A stretch of 55,174 nt of DNA from Lachnospiraceae bacterium (GTDB lineage: Bacteria > Bacillota > Clostridia > Lachnospirales > Lachnospiraceae): the NCBI GenBank assembly GCA_021769135.1, contig JAETTM010000023.1:1-55174 (forward strand), written 5' to 3'. Made by a program: the position numbers and the translations under genes. Under the pieces are notes generated by a model that saw nothing but the letters and a program-made list of their open reading frames with translations, ran no database searches and had not been told where the DNA came from. Positions 43,969 to 53,834 of the stretch are shown here, piece after piece (position 1 is the first letter of the stretch; the number at the start of each line of letters is the position of its first letter).

Positions 43969-44093
43969 GTCAAATACCCCGCTGCAAGCAACGGGGCATC
44001 AATCCAACGCTGCAGAGCAGCGGGGTATTTGACCCTCGCGGCAGTCGCCAAATGTCTGCAAGCAGCCACTTGGCTCGTTGCTCGCGGGAATAA
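43969..44093. repeat. Structured intergenic repeat A, copy 2
   Basis: A 17-bp perfect inverted repeat (43969-43985 with 44017-44033) encloses AAGCAACGGGGCATCAATCC. It is followed by a 3' part ending CTTGGCTCGTTGCTCGCGGG. The flanks match copy 1 at 14381-14553. Confidence 0.7.
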
Positions 44094-44105
44094 AAGTTGA
44101 AGATA

Positions 44106-44162
44106 AAAGGCATGTTGTTCCGTTTTAAACTATGGACGACATGCCTTTCTTAAATTTTTTTT
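44106..44162 (+). terminator. Terminator after ribU
   Basis: AAAGGCATGT pairs with ACATGCCTTT (23-base loop), and a T-rich run follows at 44150-44162. Confidence 0.65.
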
Positions 44163-44361
44163 AGAAATTTTTAAGGTAATTCTCATGGTATTGTTAGGAA
44201 TTTTCAATATAATGGAACAAGTAGTATAAATTGAGGATTTATGTACCGTAACAATCCTGTAATAATTGTATGTTTGAATATAATTTGGGAAAAAGAACGC
44301 TTCGCATTCTCATGAAATGTGCTGGATTATTACGCCGGACAAAAAAAGTCTTGACAAACGG

Positions 44362-44405
44362 TTGACAAAATATACAAAAGTGATTATTGTATTAGATAAG
44401 TAATA
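44362..44405 (+). promoter_or_regulatory. ABC-operon promoter with operator-like site
   Basis: TTGACA (44362-44367), 17 bases, TATTGT (44385-44390); a second TTGACA lies at 44351. The -10 box is inside TTATTGTAT-TAG-ATAAGTAATA, which shares both halves with 40116-40140, so repression at the -10 is likely. Confidence 0.6.
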
Positions 44406-44501
44406 CAGTAGGACAGCGGAATGGCTATTGCGAAGTGGCAATGAACGTAAAGCCGGCTGATGCAGCAGGGATGGGACAGCCGGGAAGATTGGAGGAGAAA
44501 A

Positions 44502-45236
44502 ATGAGTGCATTAGTTGATATCCGGGATATCTGCAAGGTATACAATCCTGGAGAAAATGAAGTAAGGGCGCTGGACCATGTAGATTTGCAAATTCATGAG
44601 AATGAATTCGTGGCTATTATCGGACAGTCCGGTTCCGGGAAATCTACGTTGATGAATATGCTGGGATGCCTCGACGTGCCTACCAGCGGCACTTATATGC
44701 TTCATGATAAAGATGTATCCCATATGAGCGATAACGAATTGTCCGATATCAGGAATAAGGAAATCGGGTTTATCTTTCAGGGATTTAATCTGATTGCCAA
44801 TCTGACCGCACTGGAAAATGTGGAGTTGCCATTGATATATAGAGGGGTTGCTAGGAAAGAGAGGATGAGGCTTTCGGAAACGGCGTTGGAAAAGGTGGGC
44901 CTGGGCAAGCGTAAGAGCCATAAACCGTCGGAAATGTCCGGAGGGCAGCAGCAGAGGGTGGCAATTGCCAGGGCAATCGCACAGGCGCCGCCGATTATTT
45001 TGGCCGACGAACCTACCGGAAACCTGGATTCCGGTTCTACGAAAGAAATCATGGGAATCCTAAAAGGGCTGCACGAAGAAGGGCGTACAGTTATCCTGAT
45101 TACCCATGATAACGAGATAGCGGCGCAGGCAAAACGGGTAATTAAAATAATGGACGGCAGGATTGTAAGCGATTCGGCCAAAGAAGAAGAAAAAGTTGAA
45201 GAAGCTGTTATGAGAGGAGAGCAGAACCATGAGTGA
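44502..45236 (+). CDS. MacB-type ABC transporter ATP-binding protein
   Basis: 244 residues from ATG 44502 with GGAGGAG. Walker A GQSGSGKST near 40-48, signature MSGGQQQRVAIARAIA near 142-157, Walker B IILADEPTGNLDSG near 162-175, H-loop ITHD. The 'MNMLGCLD.PTSG.Y' and 'FQGFNLI' segments mark the LolD/MacB/SalX branch. Works with the adaptor and permease that follow; the ATG of the adaptor overlaps its stop by 8 bases. Confidence 0.93.
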   Translation: MSALVDIRDICKVYNPGENEVRALDHVDLQIHENEFVAIIGQSGSGKSTLMNMLGCLDVPTSGTYMLHDKDVSHMSDNELSDIRNKEIGFIFQGFNLIANLTALENVELPLIYRGVARKERMRLSETALEKVGLGKRKSHKPSEMSGGQQQRVAIARAIAQAPPIILADEPTGNLDSGSTKEIMGILKGLHEEGRTVILITHDNEIAAQAKRVIKIMDGRIVSDSAKEEEKVEEAVMRGEQNHE

Positions 45237-46788
45237 CAATAATTTGCAGAAAGAGGACATCGGCATGGAGATGACCAAGGAAGGGAAGAAAGAACAGAAG
45301 AGGAAAGAAAAGGAAGAGAAAAAGGAGCAGAAAAGGCTGGCAAAAGAAGAAAAGAAGAGCAGGAAAGCGGCAGGGAAAACGCCAATGGATCCTGCCAGGA
45401 AGAAGAAAATCATCAAGAGAAGCATTTTAGGCTCGGTGGCAGGGATTTTTGTGCTATTTATCATAGTTTCCAACATTGCCAATGCAAATGCGAAGCCTAC
45501 CGTTTTTACCTATCCGGTGACGAAAGGGGATATCGAACAGACGATTAATACAAGCGGTTCCGTTACATCCGGGGAAACTATGACATATTTTGCCCCGGTA
45601 AGCATCAAAATCGGCAAGATTAACGTCAACGCCGGGGAGACGGTTGCCAAGGGCAAACCGGTTCTTACATATGACGAAACGGATTTGGCGAATGAAAAGA
45701 GGACTGCGGAATTGCAGCTGCAGGTGAATGAAGGCGGCTATAAAAGCTCCATCCAGAAGAATAACGAAAGCCTGGGTGACCTGGGGGAAGCCAATGTGAA
45801 CCTGGACGTACTGGAACAGCAGATTACCGATATCGATAATTATGTGAAAGATTTGGAAAGGCAAGTGGAAGAAAAGAAAGCGGCTTTGGCCCATGAAGGG
45901 GCTTTGCTTCAGATATCGCTGATTGACTGGGCGGATGAACCGGATTCCGAAGAATATGAAAACCTGCAGAAGCTGATACAGATGAATGCCTATGAACAGA
46001 CCAACAATGAACAGATACGCGCATGGGAAGAAGAAATTAAAACGTATACGGAGATGCTGAACAACTGCAAAGAGTATAAATCAGAGATGAAAGCTCAGAA
46101 AAACTCGGCGGAGGGCAGCAAGCTGAACGAAGGGGCAAAGGAAGAGCTGGAGGCAAAAAACGAACTGGAAAACATCGCTTCCCAGGAAACCCTGGATGCC
46201 ATTTTGGCAACGGAGAGCGGTATTATTGCCGAGTTCGACGGCGTAGTGACCGAAATGAATGTGGTAGAGGGCAAGACCCCGGTAGTCGGAGACCAGCTTT
46301 TTAAACTGGAAAGTACAGAGGATGTGAAGGTAAGCATTTCCGTATCGAAATATGATTTGGAAAAGCTAAAGACAGGGCAGAAGGCCACTGTGACCATCGG
46401 CGGTATGACTTATGAGGGCGAAGTGAGCAAAATAGATAAAATGGCGACCAAAAATTCCAGCGGGGTATCGGTTGTAGGCACTGATATCAAGATATTGAAC
46501 CCGGACGAGAATATTTTCCTGGGCGTGGAGGCGAAAGTATCCATCAGCACGGCTAAATCCGAAGGGGCGCTTTTAGTGCCGTTCAGCGCAGTGAATGCGG
46601 ATATCGACGGCAATTTCGTATATGCTGTGGAAAACGGTATTGTCGTGAAAAAACCGGTGCAGACAGGGATTTCATCCGACATGAACATCGAGATAACAGA
46701 TGGCCTAAGCGAGAATGACCAGATATTGACGGAAGTCAATGCGAGCATCACCGAGGGCATGGAAGTAATGGCAGTACCGCAACAGTAA
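45229..46788 (+). CDS. Membrane fusion (HlyD/MacA-like) adaptor of an ABC exporter
   Basis: 519 residues. Residues 1-65 form a very charged cytosolic head (KEGKKEQKRKEKEEKKEQKR and more). A membrane anchor follows at about 66-87 (SILGSVAGIFVLFIIVSNIA), then a lipoyl/barrel part (VTKGDIEQTINTSGSVTSGE), a long coiled-coil hairpin at about 150-310, the second lipoyl half (GIIAEFDGVVTEMNVVEG), and beta-barrel domains (VKVSISVSKYDLEKLKTGQKATVTIGG). In Gram-positive bacteria such adaptors help MacB-like permeases export peptides or drugs. Substrate unknown. Confidence 0.88.
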   Translation: MSDNNLQKEDIGMEMTKEGKKEQKRKEKEEKKEQKRLAKEEKKSRKAAGKTPMDPARKKKIIKRSILGSVAGIFVLFIIVSNIANANAKPTVFTYPVTKGDIEQTINTSGSVTSGETMTYFAPVSIKIGKINVNAGETVAKGKPVLTYDETDLANEKRTAELQLQVNEGGYKSSIQKNNESLGDLGEANVNLDVLEQQITDIDNYVKDLERQVEEKKAALAHEGALLQISLIDWADEPDSEEYENLQKLIQMNAYEQTNNEQIRAWEEEIKTYTEMLNNCKEYKSEMKAQKNSAEGSKLNEGAKEELEAKNELENIASQETLDAILATESGIIAEFDGVVTEMNVVEGKTPVVGDQLFKLESTEDVKVSISVSKYDLEKLKTGQKATVTIGGMTYEGEVSKIDKMATKNSSGVSVVGTDIKILNPDENIFLGVEAKVSISTAKSEGALLVPFSAVNADIDGNFVYAVENGIVVKKPVQTGISSDMNIEITDGLSENDQILTEVNASITEGMEVMAVPQQ

Positions 46789-46801
46789 TGGGAGGCTGGA
46801 T

Positions 46802-48016
<1,215 letters not shown>

Positions 48017-48093
48017 GATATGGCGGGTGTTCCGGCAAGCCCAGTAAAATACTTGGATATTGGTTTAATGTCATTAAGTTGATGGAGACGGAC

Positions 48094-48232
48094 GCTGCGA
48101 GAATGATAAAATCCTCCGTCGCCACGCTCTCGCTCTGGGAAAAACGCAGCGGACACATAAGGCGCTGAAATACAGCGCCTAAGTGCTGGCGTTTTTCAAA
48201 GGGCTCCTTGAGGATTTTATCATTCTCGCAGC
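48094..48232. repeat. 139-bp nested palindrome, MITE- or structured-RNA-like
   Basis: Perfect 23-bp arms (48094-48116 and 48210-48232). Inside them are GAAAAACGC/GCGTTTTTC (48139-48147, 48189-48197) and AGGCGCTG/CAGCGCCT at the centre. Weaker pairing goes on outside (TCATTAAGT with ACTTAATGA). No coding frame fits. Confidence 0.75.
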
Positions 48233-48306
48233 TGGCGTAGGTGTTGACTTAATGATATTGGAGATAGATTCTTCTGCTTTTATGGTCTTGATTTCATATC
48301 CAGGGC

Positions 48307-48361
48307 AAAACCGCCATGGATGGCGGTTTTAAGAAGCATGGGCATGGATGCCCGTTGCTTC
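48307..48361 (+). other. Two adjacent hairpins in the gene-free stretch before ycxB-like gene
   Basis: AAAACCGCCAT/ATGGCGGTTTT (48307-48330) looks like a terminator ending in TTTT; GAAGCA-GGGCA with TGCCC-TGCTTC (48333-48361) follows. The rest of 48362-48520 is C-rich and shows nothing recognisable. Confidence 0.5.
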
Positions 48362-48520
48362 TGGCCCGTCCGCGTTCCAATTCCATAATCCATTTCATTA
48401 GTGAAATCTTCTTTTTCGCTTAGCCGCAAAACGGACCCTGCCCACCGGTGGATGCCGCCCCCGCACCGCCCCTGCCCTTTCATTTCGTCCTCCCCCTCTC
48501 TCATTCCTCACACATTCCCC

Positions 48521-48548
48521 TTGCACTTTTAAAGATTTTCGGTATAAT
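48521..48548 (+). promoter_or_regulatory. Promoter of the ycxB-tsaE-tsaB-rimI unit
   Basis: TTGCAC (48521-48526), 16 bases, TATAAT (48543-48548). Confidence 0.65.
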
Positions 48549-48596
48549 AATAAGGAAACGGCAGGACTTCCGTCATAAAAGTAAAGGAGCAGCGCC

Positions 48597-49088
48597 ATGG
48601 AATTGGAATTTGATGTTGAAATCACGGCAAACGTATTATACGATTATATGCTGAGGCACACCTACTACAGCGCCTCCGGCCTAATTGGAACTATAGTAGG
48701 GGCGCTTATGATTGTATATTTTTTTAATAAAGGAGGAATTATTTTCCTCATCGCTGGTTTGGTAATATTGGCCTACCTGCCTTGGACGCTTTTTATAAAG
48801 TCAAGGCGGCAAATGCTGAATACCCCGGCATTCAAAGAGCCTCTTCATTATAAGCTGACGGAAGAAGGGATAGAAGTTTCCCAAGGCGAGGAAGTACAGA
48901 CGCAGAAGTGGGCGGATATGTATAAAGCTGTTTCTACCCCGAAAAGCTTAATCGTTTATACTTCCAGGGTCAATGCGTCCATTTTCCCTAAGCAGGATTT
49001 GGGGGAATTGGTTCCGGGGGTAATTGAAATGATTTCAACGCATATGCCTCCGTCAAAAGTAAGCATCAGGGGGTGGGGAATTAAATGA
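48597..49088 (+). CDS. YcxB-like membrane protein
   Basis: 163 residues. Two close membrane segments at about 29-62 (SASGLIGTIVGALMIVYFF, GIIFLIAGLVILAYLPWTLF), then a PH-like C-terminal domain (LHYKLTEEGIEVSQGEEVQTQKWADMYKAVSTPKSLIVYTSRVNASIFPKQDLG), the usual YcxB plan. Function unknown. Its stop overlaps the tsaE start (ATGA). Confidence 0.78.
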   Translation: MELEFDVEITANVLYDYMLRHTYYSASGLIGTIVGALMIVYFFNKGGIIFLIAGLVILAYLPWTLFIKSRRQMLNTPAFKEPLHYKLTEEGIEVSQGEEVQTQKWADMYKAVSTPKSLIVYTSRVNASIFPKQDLGELVPGVIEMISTHMPPSKVSIRGWGIK

Positions 49089-49540
49089 CAGCGGATTCTT
49101 TCAGCGCGGAAGACACTTTTGACCTTGGGCAGCGGATAGGTGAAAAAGCGGTTCCAGGGGAAATTTATACATTAGTGGGCGATTTGGGGGCGGGGAAAAC
49201 CGTTTTTACCCAGGGCATCGCTAAGGGATTGGGGATAGAGGATGCAGTAAACAGCCCTACTTTTACCATATTGCAGATTTATGAGGGAGGGCGTCTTCCT
49301 TTTTATCATTTCGACGTTTACCGAATCGGATGCGTGGAAGAGATGGATGAAATCGGCTATGAAGATTATTTTTACGGAAACGGAGTGTGCCTTATCGAAT
49401 GGGCCAATTTGATTGAAGAGATACTTCCAAAGAATTGCAGTAAAATAACGATTAGCAAGGATTTGGCCAAAGGGCCGGATTATCGGAAAATAACAATCAG
49501 CAAGGAGCCGGACGGCAGAGGAATAACAGCAAAGGAATAG
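49085..49540 (+). CDS. tsaE: tRNA t6A37 biosynthesis ATPase TsaE
   Basis: 151 residues. Walker A GDLGAGKTVFTQGIAKGLG near 33-51, SPTFTILQIYEG, and the acidic FYHFDVYRIG motif. Works with TsaB and TsaD to place threonylcarbamoyl on A37 of ANN-decoding tRNAs. The C-terminal 30 residues are Lys-rich and less conserved. The three tsa genes are all within this 5-kb cluster. Confidence 0.93.
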   Translation: MTADSFSAEDTFDLGQRIGEKAVPGEIYTLVGDLGAGKTVFTQGIAKGLGIEDAVNSPTFTILQIYEGGRLPFYHFDVYRIGCVEEMDEIGYEDYFYGNGVCLIEWANLIEEILPKNCSKITISKDLAKGPDYRKITISKEPDGRGITAKE

Positions 49541-49574
49541 TGGGTCGGCTTGCGGAAAGGGCATGGTTATTGAC

Positions 49575-50318
49575 ATGAAAATATTGGCGTTGGACAGCTC
49601 CGGGCTGGTGGCTTCCGTGGCGGTGATGGAAGATGACATTTTGACGGCGGAATATAATATTCAATATAAGAAAACCCATTCCCAGACTTTGCTCCCGATG
49701 ATGGATGAGATAAGAAAAATGACGGAGTTGGATTTGTCTTCTTTGGATGCGGTGGCCTTGGCGGCAGGCCCGGGATCCTTTACAGGCTTGCGGATAGGCT
49801 CTGCTACGGCGAAGGGCTTAGGGCTGGCGCTGGATATTCCTCTGATAGAAGTGCCTACCCTGGAAGGGCTTGCCTATAACATGTATGGGTTTGGGGAGTA
49901 TGTATGCCCAATGATGGATGCGCGGAGAGGGCAGGTATATACGGGGATTTATAAGTTTGCGAAAAAGGAAAGCCGGGCCGGCTATAAAATGGAAACGGTG
50001 AAAGGCCAGTGCGCGTTATCTATAGAGGAAATAGCGTGTATTTTGAATGAAATGGGGCATGAAGTCATATTTTTAGGAGATGGGGTGCCCGTATTTCAGG
50101 ATAGGCTGGGGGAACTGATGGAAGTAGGGTACAGTTTTGCGCCGGCCCATATGAATCGGCAAAGGGCGGCGTCCATTGCTGCATTGGGCGGCGTATATTA
50201 CCGTTTGGGGAAAGAAGTTTCCGCCGAAGAGCATGTGCCTATTTATCTGCGGCCCTCCCAGGCAGAAAGGGAGAGGAAAGAAAGGGAAGAAAAACAAGGG
50301 AAAAAGGAAATGGAATAA
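49575..50318 (+). CDS. tsaB: tRNA t6A37 biosynthesis dimerisation protein TsaB
   Basis: 247 residues from ATG 49575 (MKILALDSSGLVASVAV); ATG 49563 is also possible but too near AAAGGG. The ASKHA fold motifs KTHSQTLLPMMDEI and AAGPGSFTGLRIGSATAKGLGLA are clear. Forms the TsaBD dimer. The tail (RERKEREEKQGKKEME) is very charged. Confidence 0.93.
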   Translation: MKILALDSSGLVASVAVMEDDILTAEYNIQYKKTHSQTLLPMMDEIRKMTELDLSSLDAVALAAGPGSFTGLRIGSATAKGLGLALDIPLIEVPTLEGLAYNMYGFGEYVCPMMDARRGQVYTGIYKFAKKESRAGYKMETVKGQCALSIEEIACILNEMGHEVIFLGDGVPVFQDRLGELMEVGYSFAPAHMNRQRAASIAALGGVYYRLGKEVSAEEHVPIYLRPSQAERERKEREEKQGKKEME

Positions 50319-50363
50319 AGTATAAAGCGGGAAATGGGCATGAAAGGGAGGAACATGGGGCCG

Positions 50364-50864
50364 ATGGCAGTAATACGGAGAATGACGGAAGCGGATGCAA
50401 GCCGGGCGTCGGCGCTGGAGGCGGATAATTTCCCGGACGGATGGTCGGAAAGCGCTTTTGCGGAAACGCTCCGTTTGGATTACGCTTATTATTACGGGGC
50501 AGAAGAAGACGGGCGTTTGGTAGGAGTTTGCGGGCTTCGGAACATAGCCGGCGAGGGTGAAATTACAAATGTGTCGGTGGATGCGCGTTATCGGCAAAAA
50601 GGGGTGGCATCGGCTTTGCTGGAACATACCCTTAAGGAGGGGGGAAAACTGGGCATCCGGGATTTTACTTTGGAAGTGCGCTGCAGCAATTATCCTGCAA
50701 TAGGGCTATATGAGAAATTTGGCTTTCAGGGGGAGGGGGTCCGTAAGGGCTTCTATGACAAACTTAAAGAAAGCGGGGAACGGGAAGATGCCCTGATTAT
50801 GTGGAAAAGGCAGGCAATGGATGGAACAATTACCACTGTTTTTCCTGCCGATGAGCATGTATAA
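50364..50864 (+). CDS. rimI: Ribosomal protein S18-alanine N-acetyltransferase-like GNAT
   Basis: 166 residues from ATG 50364 (MAVIRRMTEADA); ATG 50355 lies closer to GGGAGG. GNAT motifs: GVCGLRNIAGEGEITNVSVDARYRQKGVASALL (acetyl-CoA loop RQKGVA) and NYPAIGLYEKFGFQGEGVRKGFY, as in RimI. The position between tsaB and tsaD is typical of RimI in Firmicutes. The last 17 residues or so seem to be an extension. Confidence 0.88.
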   Translation: MAVIRRMTEADASRASALEADNFPDGWSESAFAETLRLDYAYYYGAEEDGRLVGVCGLRNIAGEGEITNVSVDARYRQKGVASALLEHTLKEGGKLGIRDFTLEVRCSNYPAIGLYEKFGFQGEGVRKGFYDKLKESGEREDALIMWKRQAMDGTITTVFPADEHV

Positions 50865-50911
50865 TAACAGATATAGCGATTGACTTTAGTACATCTTGGG
50901 AGGATGAGACT

Positions 50912-51160
50912 ATGCGTAAATATCTGGAAGAAAACAGCAATGAACTCGCTTCCGTTGTTTGTAATGAATGCGGAAAAAATTTGTTGGTAGAAAACGGAAT
51001 TTTAAAGGAAGGCTGTTTCGAAGCCGATGCAGTTTTTGGATATTTCAGTAAAAAGGACGGACAGATTCACAGTTTTGATTTATGCGAAGAGTGTTATGAT
51101 AAAATGATTGCCAGATTCAGGATACCTGCACAAAAGCGGGAGGCAAGTGAACTTTTATAA
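50912..51160 (+). CDS. Small protein with two CxxC pairs
   Basis: 82 residues, with GGAGG 8 bases before ATG 50912. VCNECGK at 16-22 and LCEECYD near 58-64 can hold one zinc ion; between them are short strands (LLVENGILKEGCFEADAVFGYFSKKDGQ). I recognise no named family. Lies inside the RNA-modification cluster, but a role there is only an inference. Confidence 0.7.
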   Translation: MRKYLEENSNELASVVCNECGKNLLVENGILKEGCFEADAVFGYFSKKDGQIHSFDLCEECYDKMIARFRIPAQKREASELL

Positions 51161-51268
51161 AAGTGTTTCCGGCATCGTTCCATTTATCCGCATTGCGGGA
51201 TGAGAATCTATTCTGCGCAATCTGATTAAAGTACCGGCCTGATAAAGGAAAGGATATGGAGGATAAGT

Positions 51269-52180
51269 ATGCTGGATATTTGTTTGCTTGGCACAGGGGG
51301 GATGATGCCGCTGCCATACCGTTGGCTGACATCCCTGATGGCCAGGATTCAGGGGCAAAGTATATTGATTGATTGCGGCGAAGGCACACAGATTGCCATG
51401 AAGGAAAAGGGGTGGAGCCCGAAGCCGATTGACATTATCTGTTTTACACATTATCATGCGGACCATATCAGCGGACTGCCCGGAATGCTTCTCACCATGG
51501 GGAATGCGGAACGGACCAAGCCGCTTCTTTTAGTAGGACCAAAAGGGCTGACAAGAGTGGTGGCTGCTTTGCGGGTGATTGCGCCGGAACTTCCGTTTGA
51601 AATAGAGTGCCGGGAAATCGAGGAAACGGAACAACGTTTTGAATTCAACGATTTCAGGATAGAAGCTTTTCGTGTGAACCATAATGTGATATGCTATGGA
51701 TATAATATAGTGGTTGACCGTATTGGAAAATTCCAGGTGGACAAAGCGATGCAGCTTGGAATAGACCGCAGATATTGGAATCTTCTCCAGAAAGGGGAAA
51801 ATGTGGAGCTGGAGGGGAAAATTTATACCCCGGATATGGTCCTGGGGGAGGCGAGAAAGGGATTAAAGGTGACCTACTGCACAGATACCAGGCCTACGGA
51901 AAGCATCGTGAGAAATGCGGCGGGGGCGGATCTTTTTATTTGCGAAGGAATGTACGGGGAGCCGGAAAAGAAGGAAAAGGCGAAAGAATATAAGCATATG
52001 ATGTTCTGTGAAGCGGCAGAGTTAGCCAAAAGAGCGGATGTGGAGAAAATGTGGCTGACGCATTACAGCCCCTCCCTTACCAGGCCGGAAGAATTTATGA
52101 AGGACGTGAAAAAAATATTCCCCCGGTCGGAAGCGGGAAAGGACGGCAAGAGCGTAGAACTTATGTTCGAAGAGGAGTAG
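51269..52180 (+). CDS. rnz: Ribonuclease Z
   Basis: 303 residues. Metallo-beta-lactamase fold: THYHADHISGL (H-x-H-x-D-H) near 61-71, a later TDTRPTE, and HYSP toward the end, with FICEGMYGE. Cuts the 3' trailer of tRNA precursors. Fits the tRNA-linked neighbourhood. Ribosome site AAAGGATATGGAGGA upstream. Confidence 0.92.
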   Translation: MLDICLLGTGGMMPLPYRWLTSLMARIQGQSILIDCGEGTQIAMKEKGWSPKPIDIICFTHYHADHISGLPGMLLTMGNAERTKPLLLVGPKGLTRVVAALRVIAPELPFEIECREIEETEQRFEFNDFRIEAFRVNHNVICYGYNIVVDRIGKFQVDKAMQLGIDRRYWNLLQKGENVELEGKIYTPDMVLGEARKGLKVTYCTDTRPTESIVRNAAGADLFICEGMYGEPEKKEKAKEYKHMMFCEAAELAKRADVEKMWLTHYSPSLTRPEEFMKDVKKIFPRSEAGKDGKSVELMFEEE

Positions 52181-52184
52181 GGTT

Positions 52185-52766
52185 ATGGCGAAAAGCGGAC
52201 AAAAAAGAGGGAACGGAACCATAAGAGTTGTTGTTGCGGTTTGTATACTGGCGGTTATGCTGGTAGGATTTTACTATTATCTTGCCCATAAAAACAATGG
52301 GGGGAACGAAGACAACACAAAGATTACTAAATCGCAGCAGGTGTTGATGAGGAACCTGGAGAGCAATTATCCCCCGTCGCCCAAAGAAGTAATGAAATAT
52401 TATTGCGATATCACCCAATGTTTTTATAATGAAGAACATACGGAAGAGGAAGTCGAACAGCTCGGCAGGCAGATACAGAAGCTTTATGATACTGAGCTGG
52501 TGGAGAACCAGACGGAAGATGAGTATTTGGAAAATCTGAAATTGGATATCCTTGCCATGAGTGAAAATGTAATATCGAGCTATAGCCTGCCCAGCAGTAC
52601 CGATGTGGATTACTTTAGCCAAGATGGCTATGATTGGGCGAGACTGTACTGTAATTTTAACATCAGGAAGGGAACGGATATCATCAATACGGTGGAGCAG
52701 TTCCTTTTGAGAAAAGATGAAGACGGCCGATGGAAAATTTATGGCTGGAAACTGATGGAAGAGTAA
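52185..52766 (+). CDS. Membrane-anchored protein of unknown function (DUF6715-like)
   Basis: 193 residues. One N-terminal membrane segment ([23 protein letters not shown], 12-34), a short Asn-rich link, and an outside helical-plus-strand domain ([36 protein letters not shown]) with C-terminal [21 protein letters not shown]. Widespread beside tsaD in Lachnospiraceae as far as I recall; function unknown. 4 bases after rnz. Confidence 0.68.
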   Translation: MAKSGQKRGNGTIRVVVAVCILAVMLVGFYYYLAHKNNGGNEDNTKITKSQQVLMRNLESNYPPSPKEVMKYYCDITQCFYNEEHTEEEVEQLGRQIQKLYDTELVENQTEDEYLENLKLDILAMSENVISSYSLPSSTDVDYFSQDGYDWARLYCNFNIRKGTDIINTVEQFLLRKDEDGRWKIYGWKLMEE

Positions 52767-52777
52767 GGAATAGGAAC

Positions 52778-53812
52778 ATGTTGGATAAGAAAGACGATGT
52801 ATTGATATTGGCGATAGAAAGTTCATGCGATGAGACTGCCGCTGCCGTGGTAAGGAACGGGCGGGAAATTCTATCCAATGTGATATACTCACAGATTGCG
52901 CTCCATACGGTGTATGGCGGGGTTGTGCCGGAAATTGCGTCCAGGAAGCATATTGAAAAAATTAATCAGGTGATACGGCAGGCGCTCACAGAATCGGGGA
53001 AAAAGCTACAGGATATGAGCGCTGTTGCGGTGACATATGGACCGGGGCTGGTGGGGGCGTTGCTAGTGGGCGTTTCAGCGGCAAAGGCAATAAGTTTTGC
53101 ATCGGGAATCCCTTTAATCGGTGTACATCATATAGAAGGACATATCAGTGCCAATTATATTGAAAATAAGAGTCTGGAACCCCCTTTCATATGCCTTGTG
53201 GTATCCGGAGGACATTCCCACCTTGTGGTGGTGAAAGATTATGGAGAATACGAAATTATCGGAAGAACCAGGGACGATGCGGCCGGGGAGGCTTTCGATA
53301 AAGTGGCCAGGGCGATTGGGCTTGGATATCCGGGAGGCCCTAAAATAGATAATATTTCCACGAAAGGAAATCCGGATGCGATACGTTTTCCCAGGGCGAA
53401 AGTGGTGGGGGCGGAATATGATTTCAGCTTCAGCGGTTTGAAATCAGCAGTTTTGAATTATTTAAATTCCTGTGAAATGAAGGGGGAAAAGGTGAACCAG
53501 GCAGATGTGGCCGCTTCTTTCCAAAAGGCGGTTATCGATGTACTGGTAGAGCATTCTATCCATGGAGTGAAGGAATTTGGTTTTGACAAATTTGCCATTG
53601 CAGGGGGCGTGGCATCCAATTCTTCGCTGCGGAAAGCTTTTGAAAAGGAATGCAGGGAAAATGGGATACATTTTTACCATCCATCCCCGTTGCTGTGCAC
53701 GGATAATGCGGCGATGATAGGAACTGCAGGATACTACGAATACAGGAAAGGAATCCGCCATGGATTGGATTTAAACGCGGTGCCTAATTTAAAGCTTGGA
53801 GAATCAGTTTGA
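52778..53812 (+). CDS. tsaD: tRNA t6A37 threonylcarbamoyltransferase TsaD
   Basis: 344 residues from ATG 52778 (AGGAA before it); in-frame codons upstream overlap the previous gene. ASKHA motifs: [16 protein letters not shown] at 7-22, metal-binding [11 protein letters not shown] near 112-122, and [14 protein letters not shown]. Transfers the threonylcarbamoyl group to tRNA A37. Partners tsaB and tsaE lie upstream. Confidence 0.95.
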   Translation: MLDKKDDVLILAIESSCDETAAAVVRNGREILSNVIYSQIALHTVYGGVVPEIASRKHIEKINQVIRQALTESGKKLQDMSAVAVTYGPGLVGALLVGVSAAKAISFASGIPLIGVHHIEGHISANYIENKSLEPPFICLVVSGGHSHLVVVKDYGEYEIIGRTRDDAAGEAFDKVARAIGLGYPGGPKIDNISTKGNPDAIRFPRAKVVGAEYDFSFSGLKSAVLNYLNSCEMKGEKVNQADVAASFQKAVIDVLVEHSIHGVKEFGFDKFAIAGGVASNSSLRKAFEKECRENGIHFYHPSPLLCTDNAAMIGTAGYYEYRKGIRHGLDLNAVPNLKLGESV

Positions 53813-53834
53813 GAAAGGATACGGTTATTATATT

